Below are positions 18,669 through 28,185 of a stretch of 64,000 bases of DNA, piece after piece. Position 1 is the first letter of the stretch. The number at the start of each line of letters is the position of its first letter. This DNA comes from Chryseobacterium sp. SSA4.19 (GTDB lineage Bacteria > Bacteroidota > Bacteroidia > Flavobacteriales > Weeksellaceae): the NCBI RefSeq assembly GCF_022601875.1, contig NZ_JAKVIP010000008.1, positions 62,001 through 126,000 on the forward strand, given 5' to 3'. Both the position numbers and the translations under genes were made by a program. The notes beneath the pieces were generated by a model. It ran no database searches. It was not told the DNA's origin and worked only from the letters and a program-made list of their open reading frames with translations.

Positions 18669-20012
18669 ATGTTGAACCCCTTGGCTTTTAAAAAACAATT
18701 AGAAAATCTTATATACCCTATTGAAGACCAGACTTTTCTTCTGGCTGTAAGCGGCGGTGCCGATTCTATGGTGCTGGCTTATTTATTTCAGGAATTAAAA
18801 ACGGCAGGCTACAGGTTTCAGATTGCCCATATCAATTACAAACTTCGTGGAGAAGATTCAGATTCAGACCAGAAAATCGTACAGGATTTCTGTCATGCCA
18901 ATAATGTAAAATTTCACCTGTATGAAGTTTCTGAAACAGACCGGATACCGGAAAAATCCATCCAGCTTTGGGCAAGGGAATTAAGATATCGCTACTTCAG
19001 GGAAATTCAGAAAAAAGAAAACCTAAACTTTTTAGTCACTGCTCATCATCTGAACGATCAGCTGGAAACATTTATCATCAATCTTTCCAAAGCAGCCGGG
19101 ATTAACGGACTTAGTGGGATTCCCGCAAACAGCAATCATATCCTGCGCCCTCTTTTGAATTTTACAAAAGAAGAAATTTATGCTTTTACGAAGGAAAATA
19201 ATATTGATTACCGTGAAGACCTTTCCAATCAAAAAAATGATTATTTAAGAAATAAAATCAGGAATGAAATTGTTCCGAAACTTCTGGAAACCAATGATCA
19301 CTTTCTGGAAAATTTCAAAAAAAGCTCGTGTTACTTAAAACAGGCAAAAGATTTTTTGCAACAGCAAATCCTTGATATTGAAAACAGGATTACTGTTTCA
19401 GACAGTCCTCAAAAAATTTTATCTAAAAAAAAGCTGGCAGAGGAAAGTGATTTTGTCAGGTTTGAGATCCTGAAAAAGTATGGCTTTAATCAGGAAGAGG
19501 AAATTTCTAAAATTTTCACGGCTGAAAACGGCAGTTCTTTTTTTTCAAAAGATTATCAGCTTCTTGTGGAAAGGGACAAATTAGCTGTACGCAAAAGAGC
19601 AGAAAAGACAGAACAAAAACATGACGAAGAGATTCTGTTGATTGAAAATTTTGATTTTTCCGAAAACCAAATTTATCTCAATCTCGAACATACTATAAAG
19701 CACATTGAGGAAATCAATAAAACATTTGAGTGGTCATTCGATGCTGAAAAACTTCGTTTTCCATTGCGGTTGAGAAGACAGCAGGATGGCGACGAATTTT
19801 ACCCTTCAGGTTTTTCAGGGAAAAAGAAAGTCTCTAAGTTTTTTAGGGACGAAAAATTATCTATTTTAGCGAGGCAAAAAATATGGATCCTGGCTGATGA
19901 TGAAAATTCCGTACTCGGGGTTATTCCTTACAGGCAGGACCGTAGATATGCAAGGAATGAGAAGACCAACAATATTCTCAAAATTTTTAATAAAAAGCAA
20001 AATGAAATTTAG
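18669..20012 (+). CDS. tilS: tRNA(Ile)-lysidine synthase
   Basis: 447 residues from the chosen ATG. The open frame extends to 18633, but a -7 box lies inside that extension. The PP-loop ATP site SGGADS is at residues 28-33, followed by AHINYKLRGEDSDSD and the NDYLRNKIRNEIVP segment. Substrate-binding and C-terminal TilS domains follow (FPLRLRRQQDGDEFYPSG, KVSKFFRDEK). It converts C34 of tRNA-Ile(CAU) to lysidine so that it reads AUA codons. Its stop overlaps the dsbD start by 11 bases. Confidence 0.95.
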   Translation: MLNPLAFKKQLENLIYPIEDQTFLLAVSGGADSMVLAYLFQELKTAGYRFQIAHINYKLRGEDSDSDQKIVQDFCHANNVKFHLYEVSETDRIPEKSIQLWARELRYRYFREIQKKENLNFLVTAHHLNDQLETFIINLSKAAGINGLSGIPANSNHILRPLLNFTKEEIYAFTKENNIDYREDLSNQKNDYLRNKIRNEIVPKLLETNDHFLENFKKSSCYLKQAKDFLQQQILDIENRITVSDSPQKILSKKKLAEESDFVRFEILKKYGFNQEEEISKIFTAENGSSFFSKDYQLLVERDKLAVRKRAEKTEQKHDEEILLIENFDFSENQIYLNLEHTIKHIEEINKTFEWSFDAEKLRFPLRLRRQQDGDEFYPSGFSGKKKVSKFFRDEKLSILARQKIWILADDENSVLGVIPYRQDRRYARNEKTNNILKIFNKKQNEI

Positions 20013-22065
20013 AAACTGGTTTTTATTAATCCTTCTGTTTTTAGCAACAGGGATTAATGCACAAATCAAAAATCCTGTAAAATTCAAACTTACAATCAAC
20101 GAATTAGGAAACAATCAATATGAAGCCGTGCTGAATGCAACAATAGAGAACGGATGGCATATTTATTCCAAAGATATTCCTGAAGATACAGGAATTCCAA
20201 CCGACTATAAAGTTTCAGGAAAGAACATTGAACTGATCGGAAAATTTACGGAAACGGGAAAAAAGCATGAAGAATTCTCCGAGGCTTTCGGGGGAAATAT
20301 CGTTTATTACTCCAATAATGCAGGTTTTAAACAAAAATTTAAATTAAAGGACGGAACGAAACCCGGCGACATTATTGCCGAAATCACCTATCAGACTTGT
20401 GACGACCGTGTTTGTTTGGCCCCTAACACATTGGAATTCAACAAACAGGTCATCCCTAAAGATACAACAGAAGCAGCTGTAACTGAAACAGTGCCTGCCA
20501 AGGATTCAGTAAAAACCCTTGAAACGGTTGTTGAAAATCCTAAAACAAATGAGGTCACTATTACAGAAACTTCAAAGCTTGATCCCAAACAGTTAAAAAT
20601 AGCATCGATTGATTTTCAAAAACCATTGACGGACTGTGGAACGGCAACTGCAAAAGTGGACGAAAACTACTGGACCTATTTATTCCTGGGATTCATCGGA
20701 GGGCTGATTGCTTTGCTGACCCCGTGTGTTTTCCCTATGATTCCGCTGACGGTTTCATTTTTCACCAAAGGAAATAAAAACAAGGCCAAAGGAAAGAGAG
20801 ATGCTTTGATCTACGGATTTTTCATTCTTCTCATTTTTGTTTTGTTAAGCGTCCCTTTCCACATTATTGATGGGATTGCAGGGAATATTTTCAATGAGAT
20901 TTCCACGAGTGTCTGGCTGAATATTGCCTTTTTTATCATCTTTATTTTCTTTGCAGGAAGTTTCTTCGGATACTATGATATTACGTTACCGAGTTCAATT
21001 GCCAACAAATCTTCAAAAGCGGAAGAAGCCGGCGGGATTATCGGGATTTTCTTTATGGCTTTGACGCTGGTTATCGTATCATTCTCCTGTACAGGCCCTA
21101 TTTTAGGAAGCTTATTGGGAAGTGCCGTCACAGGATCCACCAATGTTCCGATGTTGCTGACTTTTGCACTGGCCGGTTTCGGATTAGCATGGGCGATTAT
21201 CTTCGGGCTGTTGGCCTTGTTCCCGCAAGCATTGCAAAGCCTTCCGAAATCAGGAGGCTGGATGAATACTGTAAAAGTAGTTTTAGGTTTTGTGGAACTT
21301 GCCCTCGCCCTTAAATTCTTATCTAAGGCAGACCTTGTTTCTAAGACGTTCTTCTTAAAAAGAGAGCTTTTTATCGCGGTATGGATTATCGTTGCGCTTG
21401 GGCTAACCTTGTATTTATTCGGATTGATCAGATTCCCGCATGATGATAAAAAACCGAAAATTTCGTGGACAAGAAAAATATTAGGAATACTGGGTATCGG
21501 ATTTGTCATCTACCTGGTTCAGGGTTTAATTCCGTCTGACCGTCCGAAGTTACAGCTACTAAGCGGGATTTTACCGCCGCTGAATGTAAGTTACTTCCAT
21601 GATGAAAAAGACGGGATTTTAGGAATGCATCCTGAACATGATTTCTTCACTGCAGTTGAACTGGCGAAAAAGGAAAATAAGCCTATCCTTATTGACTTTA
21701 CAGGCTATGGCTGTGAGAACTGCAGGAAAATGGAAGAATTTGTCTGGAGCGAGAGCGATATTCTACCGATCCTACAGAATGACGTCGTACTCGCTTCTCT
21801 TTATGTTGATGATAAAGAAGAACTTCCTGAAGATCAGAAAACCAAAATCGATCTGGGCGAAGGACAGGTAAAAAAAGTAAAAACCATCGGTGACCGCTGG
21901 AGCCTATTCCAACAGGTTAACTTTAACAACAATTCCCAGCCCCATTATGTTTTGATAACGCCGGACGGTAAAGTCATTAACACTCCGGTGTCAGGATATA
22001 TGCCAAAAGAGGATTTTAAAAAGTTCCTGGAGTGCGGTGTCAATTATTATAAAAAAAATAAATAG
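20002..22065 (+). CDS. dsbD: Protein-disulfide reductase DsbD
   Basis: 687 residues from ATG 20002. A signal peptide (WFLLILLFLATGINAQ) is followed by an N-terminal immunoglobulin-like DsbD-alpha domain with a CDDRVC cysteine pair. The central eight-helix DsbD-beta membrane domain has TPCVFPMIPL and FSCTGPILGS cysteines. The C-terminal thioredoxin-like domain has GYGCENC. It carries electrons from cytoplasmic thioredoxin to periplasmic partners. The frame is open further upstream to 19897 inside tilS, but only 20002 gives a signal peptide. It overlaps the tilS end by 11 bases, indicating coupling. Confidence 0.95.
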   Translation: MKFRNWFLLILLFLATGINAQIKNPVKFKLTINELGNNQYEAVLNATIENGWHIYSKDIPEDTGIPTDYKVSGKNIELIGKFTETGKKHEEFSEAFGGNIVYYSNNAGFKQKFKLKDGTKPGDIIAEITYQTCDDRVCLAPNTLEFNKQVIPKDTTEAAVTETVPAKDSVKTLETVVENPKTNEVTITETSKLDPKQLKIASIDFQKPLTDCGTATAKVDENYWTYLFLGFIGGLIALLTPCVFPMIPLTVSFFTKGNKNKAKGKRDALIYGFFILLIFVLLSVPFHIIDGIAGNIFNEISTSVWLNIAFFIIFIFFAGSFFGYYDITLPSSIANKSSKAEEAGGIIGIFFMALTLVIVSFSCTGPILGSLLGSAVTGSTNVPMLLTFALAGFGLAWAIIFGLLALFPQALQSLPKSGGWMNTVKVVLGFVELALALKFLSKADLVSKTFFLKRELFIAVWIIVALGLTLYLFGLIRFPHDDKKPKISWTRKILGILGIGFVIYLVQGLIPSDRPKLQLLSGILPPLNVSYFHDEKDGILGMHPEHDFFTAVELAKKENKPILIDFTGYGCENCRKMEEFVWSESDILPILQNDVVLASLYVDDKEELPEDQKTKIDLGEGQVKKVKTIGDRWSLFQQVNFNNNSQPHYVLITPDGKVINTPVSGYMPKEDFKKFLECGVNYYKKNK

Positions 22066-22082
22066 AAATATTAAAAACAGGT

Positions 22083-22117
22083 AAAAAGCCTTATCATTGA
22101 GTTGATAAGGCTTTTTT
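22083..22117 (+). terminator. Terminator behind dsbD
   Basis: Stem AAAAAGCCTTATCA / TGATAAGGCTTTTTT with loop TTGAGT, ending in a T run. It lies 18 bases after the dsbD stop. Confidence 0.85.
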
Positions 22118-22277
22118 AATGCTTTGATATATATAATTTTACGCAATAAGCTATTTATGAAATACAAAATTAATATCAATTTAGATTAACAGGTATGAAT
22201 TTTGCACTTAAAACCAGTAAAACCAACACAATTTACGATTTTAGAGAATAACCGTTTAACATTTAAAAACAATAACT

Positions 22278-22811
22278 ATGGCAGAAATCGTTGCACAAGA
22301 GAAGCAGGGCGGAAGCAAGCAGAGAAAAAAATTAATCCGGATTGACATGACTCCAATGGTAGACTTAGGGTTTCTACTGATCACATTTTTCATGTTTACC
22401 ACCAATTTTACAAAACCCAATGTAATGGATTTGGGATTGCCGGCGAAAGACCATTCCCCTAATCCAGTTCCTAAACCACCAATTGATATTGATGTGAAAA
22501 ATCAAATCACTGTTATTTTAGGCAAAAACAACAGAGTATTTTATCATCAAAGCAGTAAAGAAGATTTAAGTAAAAATAATTTAAAAGAAACCAGTTTCAG
22601 CGGACTCAATATTAACAAAGTCATCTCTGAAGCCTATAATAAGGCTCCGAGAAAAGATATCTTCACAATTATTGTAAAACCTACAGACGATGCCAATTAC
22701 AAAAATTTCGTTGATGTTTTAGATAATATTGCCATTTCAAAAAAAGAACGATATGGAATTACAGACATCAAATCTTGGGAAAAGAAAGTGTATGATGAAG
22801 TAACGAAATAA
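22278..22811 (+). CDS. Orphan ExbD paralogue
   Basis: 177 residues, clearly homologous to the ExbD at 7485-8057. It shares DMTPMVDLGFLLITFFMFTT, KPNVMDLGLPAK, ILGKNNRVF and KPTDDANYKNFVDVLD. A single membrane helix carries the conserved Asp. No exbB or tonB is adjacent. It stands between two terminators, so it is probably transcribed alone. It may join the ExbB made elsewhere or an alternative energiser. All recognisable family residues are intact, so there is no sign of decay. Confidence 0.9.
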   Translation: MAEIVAQEKQGGSKQRKKLIRIDMTPMVDLGFLLITFFMFTTNFTKPNVMDLGLPAKDHSPNPVPKPPIDIDVKNQITVILGKNNRVFYHQSSKEDLSKNNLKETSFSGLNINKVISEAYNKAPRKDIFTIIVKPTDDANYKNFVDVLDNIAISKKERYGITDIKSWEKKVYDEVTK

Positions 22812-22817
22812 TAATAA

Positions 22818-22844
22818 AGGGCATTTTTAAAATGCTCTTTTTTA
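22818..22844 (+). terminator. Terminator behind orphan exbD
   Basis: Arms AGGGCATTTT / AAAATGCTCT followed by a T run, directly after the stop at 22811. Confidence 0.75.
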
Positions 22845-22870
22845 TTTATTTTTGAAGATAATTTATTTCG

Positions 22871-23380
22871 ATGAAAAATTTTTTAACCGTTCTTGCTGTT
22901 ACAGCATTCTGCATCTCATGTTCTAAAAAACAATCAACTCCTGATTCAGCACAGACTGACAGTACAAAAATCATAGACTCCATCAATGCTGTAAGGACAA
23001 AAATAAACAATGACATCAGATCAAAGAACCGTTTCAGGGATTTTAGCGGGACCCATAAATTCACACATAATTTAATTAAAAAAACAGGATCTGTAAACTT
23101 CACAAAAATTGAAGACGAAAGAGACCATTACAAAGTGGCAGGCGATGCAAAATCAGGAAAAGATTATATGCATATCCAGGGTGATATTAAAATTGTTTCC
23201 GACAAACATATGAATTTCACAGGAAATATTTCTGAAAGCATTTCTGAAAACGACAATGGAAAACCGTATGTAAGGAAAGGTACAAAAACTTTTATGTCCA
23301 AAGACGGAGGAAAAACCTACAGATTGCAGGATATGGTTAATGGTTCAGGATTTGTTGATTACATTGATATTCATTTTTAA
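22871..23380 (+). CDS. Hypothetical lipoprotein
   Basis: 169 residues. A lipoprotein signal (VLAVTAFCISCSKKQ, lipid on Cys17) is followed by a Ser/Thr/Asp tether and a beta-rich domain (about 60-169), with segments such as YKVAGDAKSGKDYMHIQGD. No named family recognised. It lies 11 bases upstream of the alpha/beta hydrolase, so both are probably expressed together. Confidence 0.8.
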   Translation: MKNFLTVLAVTAFCISCSKKQSTPDSAQTDSTKIIDSINAVRTKINNDIRSKNRFRDFSGTHKFTHNLIKKTGSVNFTKIEDERDHYKVAGDAKSGKDYMHIQGDIKIVSDKHMNFTGNISESISENDNGKPYVRKGTKTFMSKDGGKTYRLQDMVNGSGFVDYIDIHF

Positions 23381-23391
23381 TTAATCACATC

Positions 23392-24174
23392 ATGCTACAC
23401 TTTGAAAAAAAAGGAAATGGAAAAGAAGTTCTGGTTCTGCTTCACGGCTTTATGGAAAACCTCACCATATGGAGCGAAATGGAACCTTATCTCTCCAGGG
23501 ATTTTTCTTTACTGAAAATTGATCTTCCCGGCCACGGCAAGTCTGAAGTTATGGCAGATGTTCAGACGATGGATTTGATGGCAAAAGAAGTAAAAAAAGT
23601 GCTGGATGATCAAAAGGCAGAAAAAATACACCTGCTCGGGCATTCAATGGGAGGATACGTTTCTTTAGCATTTGCTGAAAAACACCCTGAATATCTCAAA
23701 AGCCTGACTTTATTTTTCTCCACCTATTTTCCGGATGACGACGAAAAAAAGGAACAAAGGATAAAAAGCTACCGTATTATAAAAGACGCTTTTCCCCATT
23801 ATGTAAAAGCAGGGATTCCGAATCTGTTTAATCCGAATGAAAGGGATATTCTGGAAGGAAAAATTGAAACAGCTCTTGAAACAGCTCTTTCTACAAACAG
23901 TCTCGGAGCTTTGGCCTCTGTAAAAGGAATGGTGGAAAGAATCGATAAAAAAAATGTCATAGAAAATCTGGATGCTAAAATTTTGGTTCTTGCAGGAAAA
24001 CACGATAACGCCGTAAAAACAGATCTGCTTATCCGCCATCTGCCTGACAGAACCAATATCAAATCTTATATCCTGGACTGCGGGCACAACGGCCACTGGG
24101 AAAAACCGCACATCTGTGCGGAAATTATCAATACGGAGCTTCTTCATAACTTTCCTAAAAAACTGGTTTTATAA
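23392..24174 (+). CDS. Alpha/beta-fold hydrolase
   Basis: 260 residues. It opens with the VLLHGFMENLTIW oxyanion loop. The nucleophile elbow is GHSMGG (Ser about residue 86), and the acid is probably in LAGKHDNAV, with a catalytic His in CGHNGHWEKP near the C-terminus. No signal peptide, so probably cytoplasmic. Substrate cannot be read from sequence; the fold suits esterases or MenH-like enzymes. Between two lipoprotein genes on the same strand. Confidence 0.88.
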   Translation: MLHFEKKGNGKEVLVLLHGFMENLTIWSEMEPYLSRDFSLLKIDLPGHGKSEVMADVQTMDLMAKEVKKVLDDQKAEKIHLLGHSMGGYVSLAFAEKHPEYLKSLTLFFSTYFPDDDEKKEQRIKSYRIIKDAFPHYVKAGIPNLFNPNERDILEGKIETALETALSTNSLGALASVKGMVERIDKKNVIENLDAKILVLAGKHDNAVKTDLLIRHLPDRTNIKSYILDCGHNGHWEKPHICAEIINTELLHNFPKKLVL

Positions 24175-24181
24175 ATACTTT

Positions 24182-25003
24182 ATGAAAATTTATATCTTAT
24201 CCGCTGCCTTATTAATGATCTTAAGCTGTAAAAAAGAAGTTTATGTTCCCAATATCCATCAAAATGATTCTATAAAAGCTATTGGTAGGACCAAAAAAGA
24301 TTCAACCAATACACTGATACAAAAAGAGGAAATATTTAATTTTACGACTGAACTTTGTGATAACAAAGGGTATTTTGATCCTACTAGATACTCAAGAGAA
24401 CAGCTCGAAGGTACTTATAAGCTTTGGTTTCAGATGGGTGGAACACTGCTCAGTACCCCTTCGGTTTTCAATCTTGATGAACTTCAAAAAATAAGAGATG
24501 AAAAGGATAAAATTTTAGCTCAGCTTGACAAAGATTTTATACATCAGAAAAAAGTTCTGGAACAATTAACAGTGGTTGATGATCCTTACTGGAAAAATAT
24601 AAAAACACAAAAGCAGCAGGAGCTTACTGACGAATATGAGTTTAGAAAAACGGAAATTCAAGCTTTTTCAGACCCGTCAATCCTGACCAACCATAAACTT
24701 TCAAAAAACTGCAAAAGTTTTGCTGAGGCTCTGTATTCAAACGGTCCAAAAATGATAGAAGAATGGAAAAAGCTCCGTGAAGAGATGAGCAGAAAAAACA
24801 GTGATCCGGGAAGAATCATAAGTGAATTTAAAGAACATTTAAATTCACCCGATAAAAATGATTATGCCATTATTGATTTAATCACGTTTGGATGGGGAAA
24901 CTGCGCAAATGATAATCTTAAGAAGACACAACATGATGAAAAGATGTACAAAAAATTTAATTCGCTTTTCATAAAAATAGACTCCGAATGTGACGAACCT
25001 TAG
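24182..25003 (+). CDS. Hypothetical lipoprotein
   Basis: 273 residues from ATG 24182. The open frame starts at 24116 inside the hydrolase gene, but only this start yields a lipoprotein signal (SAALLMILSCKKEVY, lipid on Cys15). The mature part is charged and helical, with a possible coiled coil (about 100-155). Four further Cys are visible (CDNKG, NCKSF, NCAND, CDEP), possibly forming disulfides. No family recognised. Confidence 0.78.
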   Translation: MKIYILSAALLMILSCKKEVYVPNIHQNDSIKAIGRTKKDSTNTLIQKEEIFNFTTELCDNKGYFDPTRYSREQLEGTYKLWFQMGGTLLSTPSVFNLDELQKIRDEKDKILAQLDKDFIHQKKVLEQLTVVDDPYWKNIKTQKQQELTDEYEFRKTEIQAFSDPSILTNHKLSKNCKSFAEALYSNGPKMIEEWKKLREEMSRKNSDPGRIISEFKEHLNSPDKNDYAIIDLITFGWGNCANDNLKKTQHDEKMYKKFNSLFIKIDSECDEP

Positions 25004-25051
25004 TCTATTTTTTATTAAAATCCCGTATCTTAGTAGGATTCAATTGTCTTA

Positions 25052-25849
25052 ATGGGGATTTTTACTTTCAAAAAAAAGAAACAGGTAATCGGTCTGACTC
25101 TTTCAGGCGGTGGCATGCGCGGAATTGCTCATATTGCAGTCCTTAAAGCACTGGAAGAATACAACCTGAAGCCGGATATCATTTCCGGAACCAGTGCAGG
25201 GTCTATTGTCGGGGCCTTTTATTCTTTCGGTACAACACCTGATGAGATGATGGATATTGTCAAAAAAACAACTTTTTTCTCAAGATCCTATCTAAGGCTT
25301 ACGAAGAACGGCATTTTCAGTTCAAAATTTATCTCACAGCTTTTCAAGGATTATTTTCCTGAAGATAATTTCAGTATCCTGAAAATCCCGGTATATGTAT
25401 CGGCTACGGAGATGACTCATGGAATTGTAGATTTCTTTTCAGAAGGTGAGCTTTTCACTCCCTTGCTGGCTTCGTCAAGTGTCCCTTTTATTTTACCACC
25501 GGTAAGAATTGGAGAAAAGATATATGTTGATGGTGGCGTGTTAGACAACCTGCCTATTGAGCCCATCATTGATAAATGCGATTTTCTGATTGCTTCCCAT
25601 GTTAATTCCATCAGCTACGACAGGTTGGAAAACATGAGTTTAATGAAAGAATTCGACAGGATTCTTCACCTGGCTATTGCCAAATCAGTCTATTCCAAGG
25701 CAAAATCGTGTGATATTTTTTTAGATCCGCCTAAAATGACTCAATTCAGTCTGTTCAATAAAAAATTCCTTGATGTGATGTTTCAGGAAACCTATGAGTA
25801 TACCTGTCAAGAGTTGGAAGGAAAAGGATATTCAAAAAGGACTTTCTAG
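25052..25849 (+). CDS. Patatin-like phospholipase
   Basis: 265 residues. The oxyanion hole is GGGMRG, the nucleophile motif GTSAGS (Ser about residue 50), and the dyad Asp lies in YVDGGVLDNLP. It is a single-domain bacterial patatin (RssA-like) expected to hydrolyse acyl ester bonds of phospholipids. No signal peptide. The start context is short but the ATG lies right before the conserved VIGLTLSGGGMRG strand. Stands alone between the lipoprotein and convergent nrnA. Confidence 0.92.
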   Translation: MGIFTFKKKKQVIGLTLSGGGMRGIAHIAVLKALEEYNLKPDIISGTSAGSIVGAFYSFGTTPDEMMDIVKKTTFFSRSYLRLTKNGIFSSKFISQLFKDYFPEDNFSILKIPVYVSATEMTHGIVDFFSEGELFTPLLASSSVPFILPPVRIGEKIYVDGGVLDNLPIEPIIDKCDFLIASHVNSISYDRLENMSLMKEFDRILHLAIAKSVYSKAKSCDIFLDPPKMTQFSLFNKKFLDVMFQETYEYTCQELEGKGYSKRTF

Positions 25850-25900
25850 TTTTAAATAGCTCTATCCAATTTAATCAATCATTTTTTTCTTCCCTACGAT

Positions 25901-26911
25901 TTACAAATTCTCTTCTCCTTCTATCCTGCTTTTAAACGTCTCGATGGTTTCCGGTAAAGATTCATTCGATTTTCCTCCGGCAGCATTAATATGACCGCCT
26001 CCACTGAAATACTTCCTTGAGAACTGGTTTACATCCATATCATCTTTGCTTCGGAAAGAAATTTTAATAAAATCATCATACAGGTCTTCCATAAAGAATG
26101 CAGCCATTTTCACCCCGATAATGCTTAATCCGTAATTAACAAAACCTTCCGTATCTCCCTTCTGGAAGCCATATTCTTTCAATTCTTCTCTGGTAAGGTA
26201 AAGAATAGCTACTTTCCCGTCTCTTGCCACCTGAATCCTTCCTAAGATAAGAGCCAGAAGATGAAGGCGGGAAACCGTATTGGTATCCCATGTATTAGAA
26301 GTAATGACAGCAGGATCTGCCCCTTTTTCAATTAAATTTGCAACAATTCTGTGAGTCGTTGCACTGGTGGAACGGAAACGGAATCCACCCGTGTCAGTCA
26401 TGATGCCTGTATAAAGACATTCTGCAACATCCTTGTCCACCAGTTTTTCATCCCCCATTGCTTCAATGAAATGATAAATCATCTGGCAGGTTGCCGGAAT
26501 CACGGTATCGGAGTACACAAAATCAAAAGCCTCCGGCTGCTGATGATGGTCGATAAGTATTTTCTTACCTCTCGCATGGGTCAGCCAATCTCCTAAAAGA
26601 CCTATTCTTGAAGGTGAGTTAAAATCAAGGCAAAATATAACATCCGCTTCATGGATCAGATCCGAAGCCATTTTTCTTTTATACTCTGCAATGAATATTT
26701 TCTTAGCTTCAGGCATCCATTTGAGAAACTTCGGAAAGTCATTGGGAACAATTACCTCAGCATGAATCCCTTTTGCCTTAAGATAATGTTTCAATCCTAA
26801 ACTGGAACCAATAGCATCACCATCAGGATTATAATGGGTAAGAATTACTATTTTATTTTCCGGGACAAGTAAGGTATTGATTTCTAAAAGCTCTGCAGGT
26901 GTAAACATCAT
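25901..26911 (-). CDS. nrnA: DHH/DHHA1 phosphoesterase, NrnA-like (oligoribonuclease / pAp phosphatase)
   Basis: 336 residues. DHH motifs: HYNPDGDAIGSS, CLDFNSPSRIG and LIDHHQQPEAF. The C-terminal DHHA1 domain carries FSGGGHINAAGG. NrnA degrades short oligoribonucleotides and dephosphorylates 3'-phosphoadenosine 5'-phosphate. Cytoplasmic. A TATCTTTG -7 box on the minus strand (26947-26940) lies 29 bases before the ATG. Confidence 0.9.
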   Translation of the reverse strand: MMFTPAELLEINTLLVPENKIVILTHYNPDGDAIGSSLGLKHYLKAKGIHAEVIVPNDFPKFLKWMPEAKKIFIAEYKRKMASDLIHEADVIFCLDFNSPSRIGLLGDWLTHARGKKILIDHHQQPEAFDFVYSDTVIPATCQMIYHFIEAMGDEKLVDKDVAECLYTGIMTDTGGFRFRSTSATTHRIVANLIEKGADPAVITSNTWDTNTVSRLHLLALILGRIQVARDGKVAILYLTREELKEYGFQKGDTEGFVNYGLSIIGVKMAAFFMEDLYDDFIKISFRSKDDMDVNQFSRKYFSGGGHINAAGGKSNESLPETIETFKSRIEGEENL

Positions 26912-26939
26912 GATGTTTATTTTTTTAAATTTGAGTTTC

Positions 26940-26947
26940 CAAAGATA
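26940..26947 (-). promoter_or_regulatory. -7 box of nrnA
   Basis: TATCTTTG on the minus strand, 29 bases before the nrnA ATG; no clear -33 box found. Confidence 0.5.
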
Positions 26948-27062
26948 GAGTTTTTCAATAAATCATTAGTATTTTTGTGCCTTGATATATAAAGTCATCC
27001 ATTTAGCTACAGGATATAGTGTATCATAATTGAATCAAAATTGAAAAAAAGATTTACTAAAA

Positions 27063-27093
27063 TTTGCGGCTTTTAAAAAAATCCATATCTTTG
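27063..27093 (+). promoter_or_regulatory. Promoter of rpmH
   Basis: TTTG (27063-27066), 19-base spacer, TATCTTTG (27086-27093). This fits the Bacteroidota sigma-ABfr consensus at both boxes, 43 bases before the rpmH ATG. Confidence 0.8.
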
Positions 27094-27136
27094 CAACCTG
27101 AAAATTAATAGATAATTACGATTTAAACATATAGTA

Positions 27137-27295
27137 ATGAGTAAAAGAACGTTCCAGCCATCAGAAAGAAAAAAGAGAAACAAACACGGTTTCAGAGAAA
27201 GAATGTCTACGCCAAATGGAAGAAGAGTTTTGGCTGCGAGAAGAGCTAAAGGCAGAAAGAGTTTAACTGTAAGTGCAGCACGCGCTAAGAGATAA
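27137..27295 (+). CDS. rpmH: 50S ribosomal protein L34
   Basis: 52 residues, starting [19 protein letters not shown] and containing [19 protein letters not shown], which is diagnostic for L34. Very basic, as expected for a small rRNA-binding protein of the large subunit. Preceded by a strong two-box promoter and followed by a hairpin terminator, so monocistronic. In many bacteria rpmH sits next to rnpA and dnaA; here that linkage is absent. Confidence 0.97.
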   Translation: MSKRTFQPSERKKRNKHGFRERMSTPNGRRVLAARRAKGRKSLTVSAARAKR

Positions 27296-27320
27296 TCTTT
27301 ATTATTATCATATACAAATC

Positions 27321-27352
27321 ATGCTTGAAAAGAAGTTTTTCAGGCATTTTTT
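27321..27352 (+). terminator. Terminator behind rpmH
   Basis: Arms ATGCTTGAAAA / TTTTTCAGGCAT with a T run, 25 bases after the rpmH stop. Confidence 0.8.
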
Positions 27353-27450
27353 GTTGTTAAAATTTGCTAAAAGTAAAGATTATTCATCTTCTTTTTCCTA
27401 TTTTTAAATTCTGAAAAATATTTTAGAAACAGCACTCTTAAAACTGAATT

Positions 27451-28161
27451 ATGCCACATACAAATATCTCAGGAGATAATATCATTACCCTTCAGCATGC
27501 GAAGATTGCCCAGAAAAACTTCACGGTTCTTTCTGATGTAAATCTGAACATTAAAAAAGGAAGATTTTGTTATCTGATAGGAAAAACAGGTTCCGGAAAA
27601 AGTTCATTACTGAAAACACTCTATGGGCATATTCCATTGGTTTCAGGACATGGATCCGTGGTAGGTTTTGATCTGGCAAAATTAAGGGCTTCTGATATTC
27701 CCAATCTCAGAAGAAAGCTAGGGATCGTATTTCAGGATTTCCAGCTGCTTTCCGACCGAACAGTTGAAAAAAACCTGAAATTTGTTCTTGAAGCGACAGG
27801 CTGGAGTGACAAAGTGAAAATCGAAGAACGTATCAACGAGGTATTGGGAAGCGTAAATATGAAGAGCAAAAAGCATAAGATGCCTCATGAACTTTCCGGT
27901 GGCGAACAGCAGCGTATTGCAATTGCAAGAGCCCTGCTAAACCACCCTGACCTGATTTTAGCTGATGAGCCGACAGGAAACCTTGACCCGGAAACGTCAA
28001 ATGAGATTATGACGGTGCTTAAGCAGGTTGCCCTTGAAAACGGAGCTGCCGTTGTAATGGCAACACATGACTACCATATGATCCAGAATTTCCCGGGAGA
28101 AGCCATCCGATGTGAAGACGGAAAAGTCTCAGTACTGGATACTGCGGAATTATTTGAATAA
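27451..28161 (+). CDS. ftsE: FtsE-like ABC transporter ATP-binding protein
   Basis: 236 residues, one ABC ATPase domain: Walker [10 protein letters not shown] (44-52), Q-loop in VFQDFQLL, signature LSGGEQQR, Walker B LILADEP, H-loop ATHD. The best match is FtsE, which with FtsX couples septal murein hydrolysis to ATP use. No ftsX gene is adjacent, so the assignment relies on sequence alone; a LolD/MacB-type ATPase is the alternative. The frame converges on trmN6. Confidence 0.82.
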   Translation: MPHTNISGDNIITLQHAKIAQKNFTVLSDVNLNIKKGRFCYLIGKTGSGKSSLLKTLYGHIPLVSGHGSVVGFDLAKLRASDIPNLRRKLGIVFQDFQLLSDRTVEKNLKFVLEATGWSDKVKIEERINEVLGSVNMKSKKHKMPHELSGGEQQRIAIARALLNHPDLILADEPTGNLDPETSNEIMTVLKQVALENGAAVVMATHDYHMIQNFPGEAIRCEDGKVSVLDTAELFE

Positions 28162-28185
28162 TCAATCAGCAGCTTAAAAGATATT

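Noticed and set aside
19897..20001. Upstream extension of dsbD
   Set aside because: It lies inside tilS in another phase and would bury the signal peptide; ATG 20002 is directly followed by a good signal sequence.
20973..21509. 178-codon minus-strand frame inside dsbD
   Set aside because: Antisense shadow of the conserved DsbD membrane domain, without any recognisable protein feature.
23710..24147. 145-codon minus-strand frame inside the alpha/beta hydrolase
   Set aside because: Composition dominated by Phe/Ile/Ser as expected of an antisense frame; the plus strand has intact catalytic motifs.
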